Origin: Puccinia triticina
Taxonomy: Eukaryota; Basidiomycota; Pucciniomycetes; Pucciniales; Pucciniaceae
NCBI RefSeq assembly: GCF_026914185.1
Contig: NC_070558.1
Location: forward strand, 806,001 to 870,000
Reading direction: 5' to 3'
Length of the DNA stretch: 64,000 nt
In this document: positions 23,736 to 32,882 of the stretch, in pieces
Layout of the letters: each line of letters opens with the position of its first letter
How positions within the stretch are numbered: the stretch's first letter is position 1
Translations under genes and position numbers: made by a program
The notes under the pieces: model-generated
Database searches by the model: none
What the model was told of the DNA's origin: nothing
The model's input: only the letters and a program-made list of their open reading frames with translations

Positions 23736-25034
23736 TAGACATGGTCACTTCAAACCCGTTGCGGGTATCCGCTATCCGCTGGCAGGTACCCGCTGGAGGC
23801 CCTCGGGTACCCGCCAGCGGATGAGGATGTCTGAGATTCCGGCAGAATCCAGCGGGTACCCGTGTATTCCGGCGGGTATCCGCTCTCCCTAGGGTATGGG
23901 AGCTGCAGGGGTTGGCAGCCACAAAGCCGTTCTATGTTGCTGTCAATCGGGGGGAGTCCCTCCCGGTCAACAGCAACATACAATAGTTGACCGGGATGAG
24001 TCCTTCCCGGTCGACAGGCATATCGAGCAGTCAACCAGGAGAAATCCCTCCCGGGTGACAAATAGACATACCAGTCAACCGGGAGGGACGACTATACACA
24101 CCAGTCAACCGGGAGGGACGACTATACACACCAGTCAACCGGGAGCAATCCCTCCCGGTATGGAGCTCCGTCCGGTACAGGCCGGCGGGAGCGCTGGGAG
24201 GGGAAAGATGTTGGAGTGACTGCCCTCTGTGTTGGTCCGCGAAAGAGTCGTGAAGATCGGATAAATAGCGTTGGGAATGGGGGGGGAGAGTGGTTTTGAG
24301 TTTGGTACAACAAGAGTTTGACACTCGTCGGCGGTTTTGAGTTTTGGGTTTGGTGGGAGATTATCAGAAGAGAAGATCGAAAAGGCACGTGCGTAAAATT
24401 CAAGGTTAGATTGGCGAAAGATATCAGAAAGATCAATAATATTTCAATAGCCTCCGACTTGGATCAGTCCAGAATGCTATAGCCTCCTCTCCTACAAGTT
24501 TGTCCGGAACTTGGATTCCTGGAGACCTGTCACATACGGATCATCATCTCCCTCGCGCGCCTACCCACCATAAACAACAGAAGAAAAAGAAAGGAAAACA
24601 CAAACAAGAAAAACATAAAAAGAAACAGGATCATGAATAAGACAAGAGATGACTAAGAGATGAGAGCAGACAGAAGGAACAGCAGCAGATTGATCAGAAG
24701 AAGACAACAAACTAGAAATAAAACCACAGGGACAAAACTCTGTGTTAGGACCAAGAAATGTAAACAATGAGTTTGAGAAAGAAAGGAAGAAACAACAATA
24801 AATGGGGGGGGGGGAAAGGAAAGGTTGGAGATGAGGAGCTGGAATCCTGAAGGCCTGAACCATGAATCTTGACGACTGATGCCAGCAAGAGCAGAAACTG
24901 AGAACTGATCTTGAATGTCTTGATCCTTCACGTGTACCGGTCTGGCCACCACACCGGTCAACAACTATACACACCAGAATCCCTCCCGGTTGACAACTAG
25001 ACATACCAGTTGACTGGGAGGAATTGCTCCCGGT
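23736..25034. repeat. hAT-like GTACCC block and GTTGACCGGGAGG satellite
   Basis: A GC-rich block of CGGGTACCCGC motifs (about 23755-23885) is followed by repeats of a hyphenated palindrome whose half is GTCAACCGGGAGG(GA) and whose mate is TCCCTCCCGGTTGAC (23940-24170, again 24950-25036). The ~30-bp unit with GACTATACACACCAGTCAAC is repeated three times at 24075-24150. The sequence between (24200-24940) has no supported gene. Its start (TCTAGACATGGTCA...) resembles a hAT-type edge, but a matching end was not located. Confidence 0.55.
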
Positions 25035-25471
25035 GTGGTATGCTTTATGGTTACCCATCTAGCTCATTTCAAAATTTACTTTTTCCTCATATGTACACTC
25101 TCAAATCAACCAATATGGCGGCACCACTGGATTCTACGGCCAAAACTACACAGGACACCATGGACAACACACCTTACACCCCTCTGGATCAGAAGATACA
25201 ACCCCTTCAAGACACCATTATTCAGTTACATACACACAAAACACCATAATCAGGTCATGTAATCCGTTACATGAACCACACTTACCCAGGACATGTAATC
25301 AGCTACATGGACCACCCTGACAGCTTGTCTACCCTTTACATATACTTTACCTCATCAGCTGCACTCATTACATTGTGCTATGCACATGTCATGCAGTGTC
25401 ATGCAGTGTTATGCACACTTGATGCAGGCTTATGCAGTCTAATGCAGTCTTATGCAGGTGCATGCAGACTA
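25035..25471 (+). repeat. Dispersed repeat R1, left copy
   Basis: Starts GTGGTATGCTTTATGG and ends in a tract of repeated ATGCAG/TATGCAG motifs. The same sequence in reverse orientation occupies 28557-28677 plus 29838-30126. It includes a short open frame (MAAPLDSTAKTTQDTMDNTP...) that resembles the start of an LTR-retroelement gag, so R1 may be an LTR-element fragment. The octamer TTGTCTAC at 25325-25332 is present once here and is the empty counterpart of the hAT MITE insertion site in the other copy. Confidence 0.7.
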
Positions 25472-27389
25472 GTGTAATAGGGGCTGCAGCCTGAAAGTTG
25501 ACAGATGACATCATTCAGGTGTCAAGATAGCAAAAACCCCTCATGCAGCTTGCAGATGACATCAGTTGACAGGCCAGGCCAGCTAAAACATCTCACTTCC
25601 TATTTCTCACTAGCTAAATTGCCTCATATGACATCATGACCTCACGTAACCTGTCAACCACCAGCCAAAATACCTCATTGTAGTGTTCAGGGCAGCTAAA
25701 ACCCCTCATTCTCTTGTTCCCCTGGAGCTAAAATGTCTCACTTTTTTCTATTTAAGGAGGCTCTCCTCCCCCCAGTTGTAATTTCTCTCAGCAAACTACT
25801 TGCACTCAGCTTACCCCACAACAGTACAATACTTGCTCACTCTATAGTATTAGCCCCACTCTATATTGTGGTTTTACACCCTTGCATACAAATTACAACC
25901 TCATTAAAACACTTGCACATCAGCTACATCACCATAACCCTTAAGCCACCTGCTCAAAGTAGGTTATCTTTTGATACACCTCTACTATCACTACATTAAC
26001 CCTTCCGATTGTAGATTGGGGGGCTTTTTTTAGTGTCTAGTGACGCAGGAAAGGCAGAGGTAACCTCATACATCCCTTTCCGCACTCAGCAAAAGGTTCT
26101 CAGGAACACTTTTTAGCTTTACAACAGATGACGACTATACACACCAGTCAACCAGGAGGAATCCCTCCTGGTCAACAGTCATATCAAGCAGTCGACCGGG
26201 AGGAGTCCCTCCCCACATTGAGCATTCAACCGGGAGGAGTCCCTCCCGGTCAACAGCCATATGGAGCAGTTGGCCAGGAGAAGTGCCTCCTGGTTGACTG
26301 AAATATGCAGCAGTCAACCGGTAAGCAAATTTTGAGGGGAGGGTATCCGCCCAGACGCGCGGGTACCCGCTGTTGGATGCGGACGCCAGGAAATAGCTAA
26401 AATTGGCCGCGGGTATCCAAACACGCGCGGGTACCCGGATACCAAGCACCCATCTCTAACCAGCTCTGTCTTACAATGAACCTAGCTCAACAGACGAAGA
26501 TGATGAGTACGTGTGGGGAAGGATAATTATTCATTGCAACAACAAAGAAAGGAAAAGAGAGAAAGAAAAAAAAAAACTGCTCACCTAGCTCAATGGATGA
26601 AGATGATGAGTATGCGTGGAGATCTGTTCTAAATCGGGCACAATCCAGCTTCTCTGGTGTGATGCCCTGGTGTGTCTGGGGCTGCGGAATTTTCTCATCA
26701 AGCAAAATAGAAAGGAGGATTGGTTGATGGTTGGAGGCATGGTTATCCAGAGCAATGTAAAGTTCCAAAGTGTTCCTGAGAACCTTTTGCTGAGTGCTGC
26801 AAGGGATGAATGAGGTTACCTCTGCCTTTACTGGGTCACTAGACAATAAAACAAGCCCCCCAATTTATGATTGGAAGGTTTAATGTAGTGATAGTGGAGG
26901 TGTATCAAAAGATAGCCTACTTTGAGCAGGTGGCTTGAGGGTTATGGTGATGTAGCTGATGTGTAAGTGTTGTAATGAGGTTGTAATTTGTATGCAAGGG
27001 TGTAAAACCACAATATAAAGTGGGGCTAATACTGTAGAGTGAGCAAGTATTGTACTGTTATGGGGTAAGCTGAGTGCAAGTAGTTTTCTGAGAGAAAGTA
27101 CAACTGGGGGGAGGAGAGCCTCCTTAAATAGAAAAGAGTGAGACATTTTAGCTCCAGGGGAACAAGAGAATGAGGGGTTTTAGCTGCCCTAAATACTACA
27201 ATGAGGTATTTTGGCTGGCGGTTGACAGGTTACGTGAGGGAATTTAGCTAGTGAGAAATAGGAGGTGAGATGTTTTAGCTGGCCTGGCCTGTCAAATGAT
27301 GTCATCTGCAGGCTGCATGAGGGGTTTGTGCTATCTTGACACCAGCATGATGTCATCTGTCAACTGTCAGACTGCAGCCCCTATTACAC
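25472..27389. mobile_element. Palindromic element with ~650-bp arms facing each other
   Basis: Arms 25472-26125 and about 26745-27389 are inverted copies (roughly 90 % identical by eye, with an ~18-base indel). They end in GTGTAATAGGGG and CCCCTATTACAC. Flanks share TA (25470-25471 and 27390-27391) or CTA. Each arm carries a TATTTAAGG box and a CAGCAAACTACTTGCACTCAG leader, then TCTAGTGACxCAG...AAGGCAGAGGTAACCTCAT. This looks like an LTR plus the start of a gag reading frame. It may therefore be two LTR-retroelement ends head to head rather than a DNA transposon. The right arm continues into a short open frame (NTLELYIALDNHASN). Confidence 0.6.
26128..26455. repeat. Insertion of GTTGACCGGGAGG palindromes and hAT-type terminus
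   Basis: Between the two palindrome arms lies a copy of the GTCAACCGGGAGGA / TCCCTCCCGGTCAAC satellite, a CGGGTACCCG block and an end CACCCATCTCTA (26455). On the other strand that gives TAGAGATGGGTG, matching the TAGAGAT start of the window's hAT termini. The left terminus is not identifiable. Confidence 0.5.
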
Positions 27390-27391
27390 TA

Positions 27392-28556
27392 CACCACGGC
27401 AGTCCACCGACGTCGGGTTACCAATCGTTTTTGCGGGCAGTCTGACCCTCCCCGACCCCGCCAAACTTTGTTGGTTGCTGCCGTCGAGCTGCCGAGGTTT
27501 GCAGCCACCCTGTCTGCCAGCCAACAAAGGCTGTTGCATGTCCGACCGCCAGCAGGGGCAGGTCGTTGACAGGCTGCCCTTGTTCAAACAAATCTCTCAG
27601 CGACTCTCCAGGTCGTGAGATTATTGTTTTTGGGCAGCCAGGAGCGGCCCGTCAGCAATCAGCTGTCGAGCCACCCATCATGTGATGGGTGCGTGGGATC
27701 ATGTACTCGCACCTCTGCCGTGAGAGGCTGTGAGAGGCCGTGAGAGTCCAGGCATGAGACACTCGGCGCGCGGCAAAAATGTCTTCCAAGCGAGGCTCAA
27801 ACTGATGTTGCAATGGAGCAAAAGCTCAGAGACACTGCATCTGCCAACTCGGCCACAAACTAATTGATTGTTTGGTTGGTAGGATTGGAGTATGGGATGT
27901 AGCATCCTCAAGATGGGCTGACCCAATTTTTTGTGAAGTCATTTTTTGTCAAAAAAAAAAAAAACTCTTCAATTTTTTTTTTCTCGAGCTCTCACATACA
28001 ATTATAACCTCTGAGATGAATAAGAAATGCAACGCTGAGGGAGGCCTCAACGGCAAGCCAGCGGCAAAACGCGGTCATCCTGACCCGGGTGAGCCTCGGG
28101 GAGACAGCTTCCGGGTTGGTTTGACAGCCCTGTGAGCTCAAGTCTTGAGTATCAGATATGTCAGAAAGAAGACTGACCGTCGCGAGACGCCGACGACGTG
28201 CTGCCCTGCATTCGCACAGCAGCCCAACAGTGTGTCTTATGTTGTCGGGTTGTCGCTCCGAGGGAGCCCAGGACGAGGTCGGCTGACAGGCAGCGCGAGT
28301 TGGGTCGAGCCACCGGGTCGCCGCCAGGCAACTGACCGGTAGGCTTGCGGCAGATTGACCGAGGTGGTCGCCTGTTGTCAAGAGGTACGGCAGCCTGACG
28401 GTTGGAGATCCCAACGACGTGCTGCCCTGCATTCGCACGGCAGCCTGACAGGACGGACACCCTGACGCCGTGCTGCTGTGCATTCACACGGTAGGCCAAC
28501 GTGTGTCCCTTTCTCGTTGGGTTGTCGGTCCGAGGGAGCCAAAATCGCTCTTGTGG
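27392..28556. repeat. GC-rich repeat tract, no gene seen
   Basis: Contains repeated CTGCCCTGCATTCGCAC and GGCAGCCTGACxG motifs (about 28190-28500), arranged as overlapping open frames without domains, and a poly-A/poly-T junction near 27950-27985. Probably decayed LTR or MITE sequence. Confidence 0.45.
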
Positions 28557-28685
28557 TGTAGTCTGCATGCACCTGCATAAGAATGCATAAGCCTGCATCA
28601 AGTGTGCATAACACTGCATGACATGTGCATAGCACAATGTAATGAGTGCAGCTGATGAGGTAAAGTATATGTAAAGGGTAGACAA

Positions 28686-29829
28686 TAGAGATCGCCAAGT
28701 GGACCCGTGCACGGGTACCCAGCACCTGTGGGCGGGTACCCGCGCGCGGGTACCGTGTACGGGTCCGGGTGCGGGATTTCGGGCAAAAAAGCACCAGGTA
28801 CCCGGATACCCGCCAAAAATACCCGCGGCAGGCGGGTCTTCCAGGTACCCGGGTACCCGCTGTTACGGTCACCGAGGGGGTTGATTCCTCGAGATGACCG
28901 GGACAGATCCTGGTCATCAAGGGGAATCAGCCCTCTCGATGACCGGGACAGACCCCGGTCATCGAGAGGAATAGTACAGCCCTCTCGATGACCGCATCAA
29001 GAAGAATCAGCCCTCCCGATGACCGGGATCTGTGGCCTAGTCATCGGGAGGGTTGTTTTCTCTCGATGACCGGGACAGATCCTGGTCATCGGGAGGAATC
29101 AGCCCTCTCGATGGCCGGGACAGATCCCGGTCATCGAGAGGAAACAACCCTCTCCATGACCGGGACAGAACCCGGTCATCGTGAGGAAACAACCCTCTCG
29201 ATGACCGGGATAGAACCCGCTCATCGAGAGGGTTGTTTCCTCTTGATGACTGGGACAGACCCCGGTCATCAAGAGGAAACAAGCCTCTCGATGAGCGGGG
29301 TCTATCCCGGTCATCGAGAGGAAACAAGCCTCTCGATGAGCGGGGTCTATCCCGGTCATCGAGAGGAAACAAGCCTCTCGATGAGCGGGGTCTATCCCGG
29401 TCATCAAGAGGAAACAAGCCTCTTGATGAGCGGGGTCTATCCCGGTCATCAAGAGGAAACAAGCCTCTCGATGAGCGGGGTCTATCCCGGTCATCAAGAG
29501 GAAACAAGCCTCTCGATGAGCGGGGTCTATCCCGGTCATCAAGAGGAACCATCACTCCCGATGACCAGGATCTGTCCCGGTCATCAAGAGGAAACAACCC
29601 TCCCGATGACTGGGACAGAGCCCGGTCATCGGGAGGAACCATCACTCCCGATGAACAGTCTGTAGCTGTCATCGAGTGAGAGTGTTGGATAAAAAAAAGC
29701 ACAAGTACCCGCGGTACCCGCAAAAAGTACCGCGGGTGCCGTGTACGGGTACGGGTGTCTGAATATCACAAAAAACACCGCGGGTACCCGGACACGCGGC
29801 GGGTACCCGGGTCCACTTGGCAATCTCTA
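28686..29829. mobile_element. Non-autonomous hAT element with satellite interior
   Basis: A 1144-bp element. The left end TAGAGATCGCCAAGTGGACC and right end (complement) TAGAGATTGCCAAGTGGACC form inverted repeats. It is flanked by perfect 8-bp duplications GTAGACAA at 28678-28685 and 29830-29837, the size typical of hAT insertion. CGGGTACCCG subterminal repeats sit at both sides. The interior (28880-29680) is a satellite of hyphenated palindromes and encodes no transposase. The empty site exists once in the second R1 copy at 25325-25332, confirming the insertion. An element like the hAT at 1-3306 could have moved it in trans. Confidence 0.92.
28880..29680. repeat. Palindromic satellite (45-bp core unit)
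   Basis: Six near-identical 45-bp units start at 29284, 29329, 29374, 29419, 29464 and 29509. Diverged units on both sides pair GACCGGG...CCCGGTCATCGAGAGG in inverted fashion. Because 45 is divisible by three and the unit lacks stops, long frames stay open on both strands (225 codons + at 28988-29665, 228 codons - at 29037-29723). These are not taken as genes. Confidence 0.9.
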
Positions 29830-30159
29830 GTAGACAAGCTGTCAGGGTGGTCCATGTAACAGATTACATGTCCTGGGTAAGGGTGGTTCATGTAACAGAT
29901 TACATGACCTGAGTATGGTGTTTTGTGTGTATGTAACTGAATAATGGTGTCTTGAAGGGGTTGTATCTTCTGATCCAGAGGGCTGTAAGGTGTGTTGTCC
30001 ATGGTGTCCTGTGTAGTTTTGGCCGTAGAATCCCGTGGTGCCACCATATTGGGTGATTTGTGAGTATAAATATAAGAAAAAAGGGAGTTTTGAAATGGGC
30101 TAGATGGGTAACCATAAAGCATACCACAGCAACTCTGCATTGTTTGACATGTTGTTTGC

Positions 30160-30332
30160 AGCATACATTAACCCAACATAAGTCAATTGCAGTTTGTGCC
30201 CCCTTGGGATTCAGAAAGGTTGGTATCCCAGCCGGCAAGGCAAGGATGAATCCCTTCTGCCCGCACAGCTTTATCAGGTCTTTTGAGGTCAAGTGTGTAT
30301 GATGATAGTTTGGAGGATTCCAACAAGATTTA
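30160..30332 (-). pseudogene. LINE endonuclease domain, downstream fragment
   Basis: The minus-strand frame reads LTSKDLIKLCGQKGFILALP followed by AGIPTFLNPKGAQTAIDLCW. This is the end of an apurinic-type endonuclease domain of a non-LTR retrotransposon. It continues the frame broken at about 38270; the two parts were separated by later insertions. Beyond about 30160 the LINE stops and repeat R1 begins, so the reverse transcriptase is missing. Confidence 0.75.
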
Positions 30333-31895
30333 GGGTCTGCCTTTTTGCACACCAAAAAATTACCCCGCGCACACCAAAAAGGTGTGCAAGTCTGTGCACA
30401 CCACATTTATTGGTGTGCATGTCTGTGCACTCCAATTTCCATGGAGTGCGGGTCAGGTACTCCAAAGACCACGCTTCCCTGGAGTTCTCAATGACCGGTT
30501 GATGCTGGTCATTGGGAGGACTCATCCCTCTAGATGACCGGTATAGACCGGTCATTAGGAGGAAACAGCCCTCTCTATGACCGGTGCTGGTCATTGGGAG
30601 GACTCATCCCTCCCGATCATTCATTGGGAGGACTCATCCCTCCCGATCATTCATTGGGAGGACTCATCCCTCCCGATCATCGGGAGGACTCATCCCTCCC
30701 GATCATTGGGAGGACTCATCCCTCCCAATCATCGGGAGGACTCATCCCTCCCAATCATCGGGAGGACTCATCCCTCCCGATCATCGGGAGGACTCATCCC
30801 TCCCAATCATTGGGAAGACTCATCCCTGCGAATCATCGGGAGGACTCATCACTCCCAATAATCGGGAGGAAACAACCCTCTCAATGACCGGTGGTGGTCA
30901 TCGGGAGGACTCATCCCTCTCGATGACCGGGGTAGACCGGTCATTGAGAGAGCTGTTTCCTCCTGATGGCCGGTCTATACCGGTCATTGAGAGGAATGAG
31001 TCCTCCCGATGCATGGCGCTGGTCATGGGGAGGACTCATCCCTCTCGATGACCGGTATGGCCCGGTCATTGAGAGGAAACAACCCTCTCGATGACCGGTG
31101 CTGGTCATTGGGAGGACTCATCCCACCCATCCCTCTCGATGACCGGTCTGTCCCGGTCATCGAGAGGGTTGCTTCCTCCCGATGCCCGGGACAGACCGGT
31201 CATTGAGAGGGTTGCTTCCTCCCAATGACCGGGACAGACCGGTCATCAAGAGGAAGCAACCCCCTTGATGACCAATCTGTACCGGTCATCAAGAGGAATG
31301 AGTCCTCTCGATGACTGGTGCTGGTCATGGGGAGGACTCATCTCCTCGATGACCGGTATAGACCGGTCATCGAGAGGGTTGAACTTGTTTCCTCCTGATG
31401 ACCGATCAGGACTGATCTGTATCCGTCATCAAGAGGGGTGAGTCCTCTCGATGACCGGTGCTGGTCATCGGGAGGACTCATCCCTCTCAATGACTGGTGC
31501 TGGTCATTGGGAGGATCTCGATAATCAGCACCGGCCATCGAGAGGGATGTTTCCTCCCGATGACCGGTCTGCCCTCGATGGCCGGTCTGCGGCGGCCGTC
31601 AAGGCGGGAGTGCAACAGGGTGCACTCCAAGGTTTTTTGGAGTGCGCTTCTGCACACCCAGCATTTCCTGGAGTGAAAATAGTTCACTCCTAAAACCACA
31701 TCTTTTTGGAGTGAGCTATTTTCACTCCAAGAAATGCTGGAGTGCACACCTGTGCACTCCAAAAAACTTTGGAGTGCACACCTGTGCACTCCAAAAAACT
31801 TTGGAGTGCACACCTGTGCACTCCAAAAAACTTTGGAGTGCACACCTTTTTTGGTGTGCGCGGGGTAATTTTTTGGTGTGCAAAAAGGCAGACCC
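30333..31895. mobile_element. Non-autonomous DNA transposon, ~47-bp terminal repeats
   Basis: A 1563-bp element with essentially perfect inverted termini starting GGGTCTGCCTTTTTGCACAC. It is flanked by AAGATTTA (30325-30332) and AAGAGTTA (31896-31903), an 8-bp duplication with one difference, suggesting a hAT-like mechanism. Inside the left end are GTGCACTCC/GTGCACACC motifs. Inside the right end is a ~32-bp repeat (CTTTGGAGTGCACACCTGTG) in three copies. The centre is the GACCGGT palindromic satellite. No transposase is encoded. Confidence 0.85.
30490..31600. repeat. Palindromic satellite (24-30-bp units)
   Basis: Tandem units of GAGGACTCATCCCTCCCGAT / CATTGGGAG (30598-30860) followed by longer GATGACCGGT...ACCGGTCATCGAGAGG palindromes. 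Multiple overlapping frames stay open (up to 155 codons). It is the same basic unit as at 28.9-29.7 kb but inside a different transposon. Confidence 0.85.
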
Positions 31896-32109
31896 AAGAG
31901 TTATCACCAGGAAAAAAAAATAGTCACTTGATGACAAGTGACATCATGCCAGCTCCAGCGGGCTACCCACCATCTACCCACCATCTACCCATCATCTACC
32001 CACCATCTACCCACCATCTAACCAGTTTAAGAATTTCCACAGGAGATCCTCAGTTTTTGCTGGGCACCACTGATCCCCATTTCTGGTCAGCTGATACTCA
32101 GCTTTAGCT

Positions 32110-32638
32110 CCCAGCTTATGCTCAGCTTTGGTGCCCATCTCATGCTCAGCTTTGTTGCCCAGATCAGAACCAGTCCTGGCCCAGCTTATTTTCAGCTTTA
32201 TTCCAGTCATGGCTCAGCTTAGACTCAGATTAGGACTATCATTGGCCCAGCCAATGCTCAGCTTTGGACCAGTATTGGCTCAGCTGATTTTCAGCTTTGG
32301 ATAAATCTTGGCCCAGCCAATGCTCAGATTCTGAGTCTGATCACTCCTGTAACAGCTTATGCTCATCTGTGGACCAGCCTTGGCTCAGCTGATGCTCAGC
32401 TGTGGAACAACCTTGGCTAAGACAATGCTCAGCTGTGGACCAGCCTTGGCTCAGCTGATGCTCAGCTGTGGAACAACCTTGGCTAAGACAATGCTCAGCT
32501 GTGGACCAGCCTTGGCTCAGCTGATGCTCAGCTGTGGAACAACCTTGGCTAAGACAATGCTCAGCTGTGGACCAGCCTTGGCTCAGCTGATTCTCAGCTG
32601 TGGAACAACCTTGGCTAAGACAATGCTCAGCTGTGGAC
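32110..32638. repeat. 33/66-bp satellite, left part
   Basis: Units of 33 bp containing GCTCAGCTGTGGACCAGCC. From about 32389 they form four 66-bp dimers, alternating CCAGCCTTGGCTCAGCTGAT with ACAACCTTGGCTAAGACAAT. The unit length is a multiple of three, so frames remain open on both strands. Confidence 0.9.
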
Positions 32639-32743
32639 TGTTGTGTCGAGAGAAAAACCCATGAGTCTACATTGCTCCTCCCCGACCGCCTCTTCAGCAC
32701 TCCATACTCCAAAAGTGGAGTTTGTACACCCCAACTCTCAACA
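32639..32743 (-). repeat. Copia LTR (3' LTR in element sense)
   Basis: 105-bp LTR, TGTTGTGTCGAG...CTCTCAACA, identical over its whole length to 37483-37587. Preceded by the 5-bp target duplication TGGAC (32634-32638). Confidence 0.95.
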
Positions 32744-32752
32744 CCCCCCCTC
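32744..32752 (-). promoter_or_regulatory. Polypurine tract of the Copia element
   Basis: GAGGGGGGG on the element's sense strand lies immediately before the 3' LTR, the expected primer site for plus-strand DNA synthesis. Confidence 0.75.
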
Positions 32753-32882
32753 AAACTCCACACAACTAACAACAAGATTCTAAAAAACATGATATAAAAG
32801 AAAAAAAACATAACAGAAGATAATTGGAGTTGGTAAAAAGATGAAAGAAAACATAGACAAGTGAGGGAACAAAGTCAGAAGA

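Larger units (their letters stand above)
28557..30126 (-). repeat. Dispersed repeat R1, right copy (split by a hAT MITE)
   Basis: Reverse-complement of 25035-25471, interrupted at 28678-29837 by the hAT MITE and its target duplication. Removing the MITE and one copy of GTAGACAA restores colinearity with the left copy. Confidence 0.8.

Noticed and set aside
28988..29723. Two long frames (225 codons +, 228 codons -) as protein genes
   Set aside because: They are read-through of a 45-bp satellite whose unit is divisible by three; no start context, no non-repetitive sequence, both strands equally open.
30534..31051. Open frames of 94-155 codons in the 30.5-31 kb satellite
   Set aside because: Overlapping in several frames and made only of repeat units.
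28880..31600. Possible CRISPR array
   Set aside because: Repeats are palindromic satellites without unique spacers, lie inside transposons, and the genome is eukaryotic.
32341..32811. 156-codon minus-strand frame with CLSQGCSTAEHQ repeats
   Set aside because: Derived from the 33-bp satellite and crossing into the Copia LTR; not a gene.
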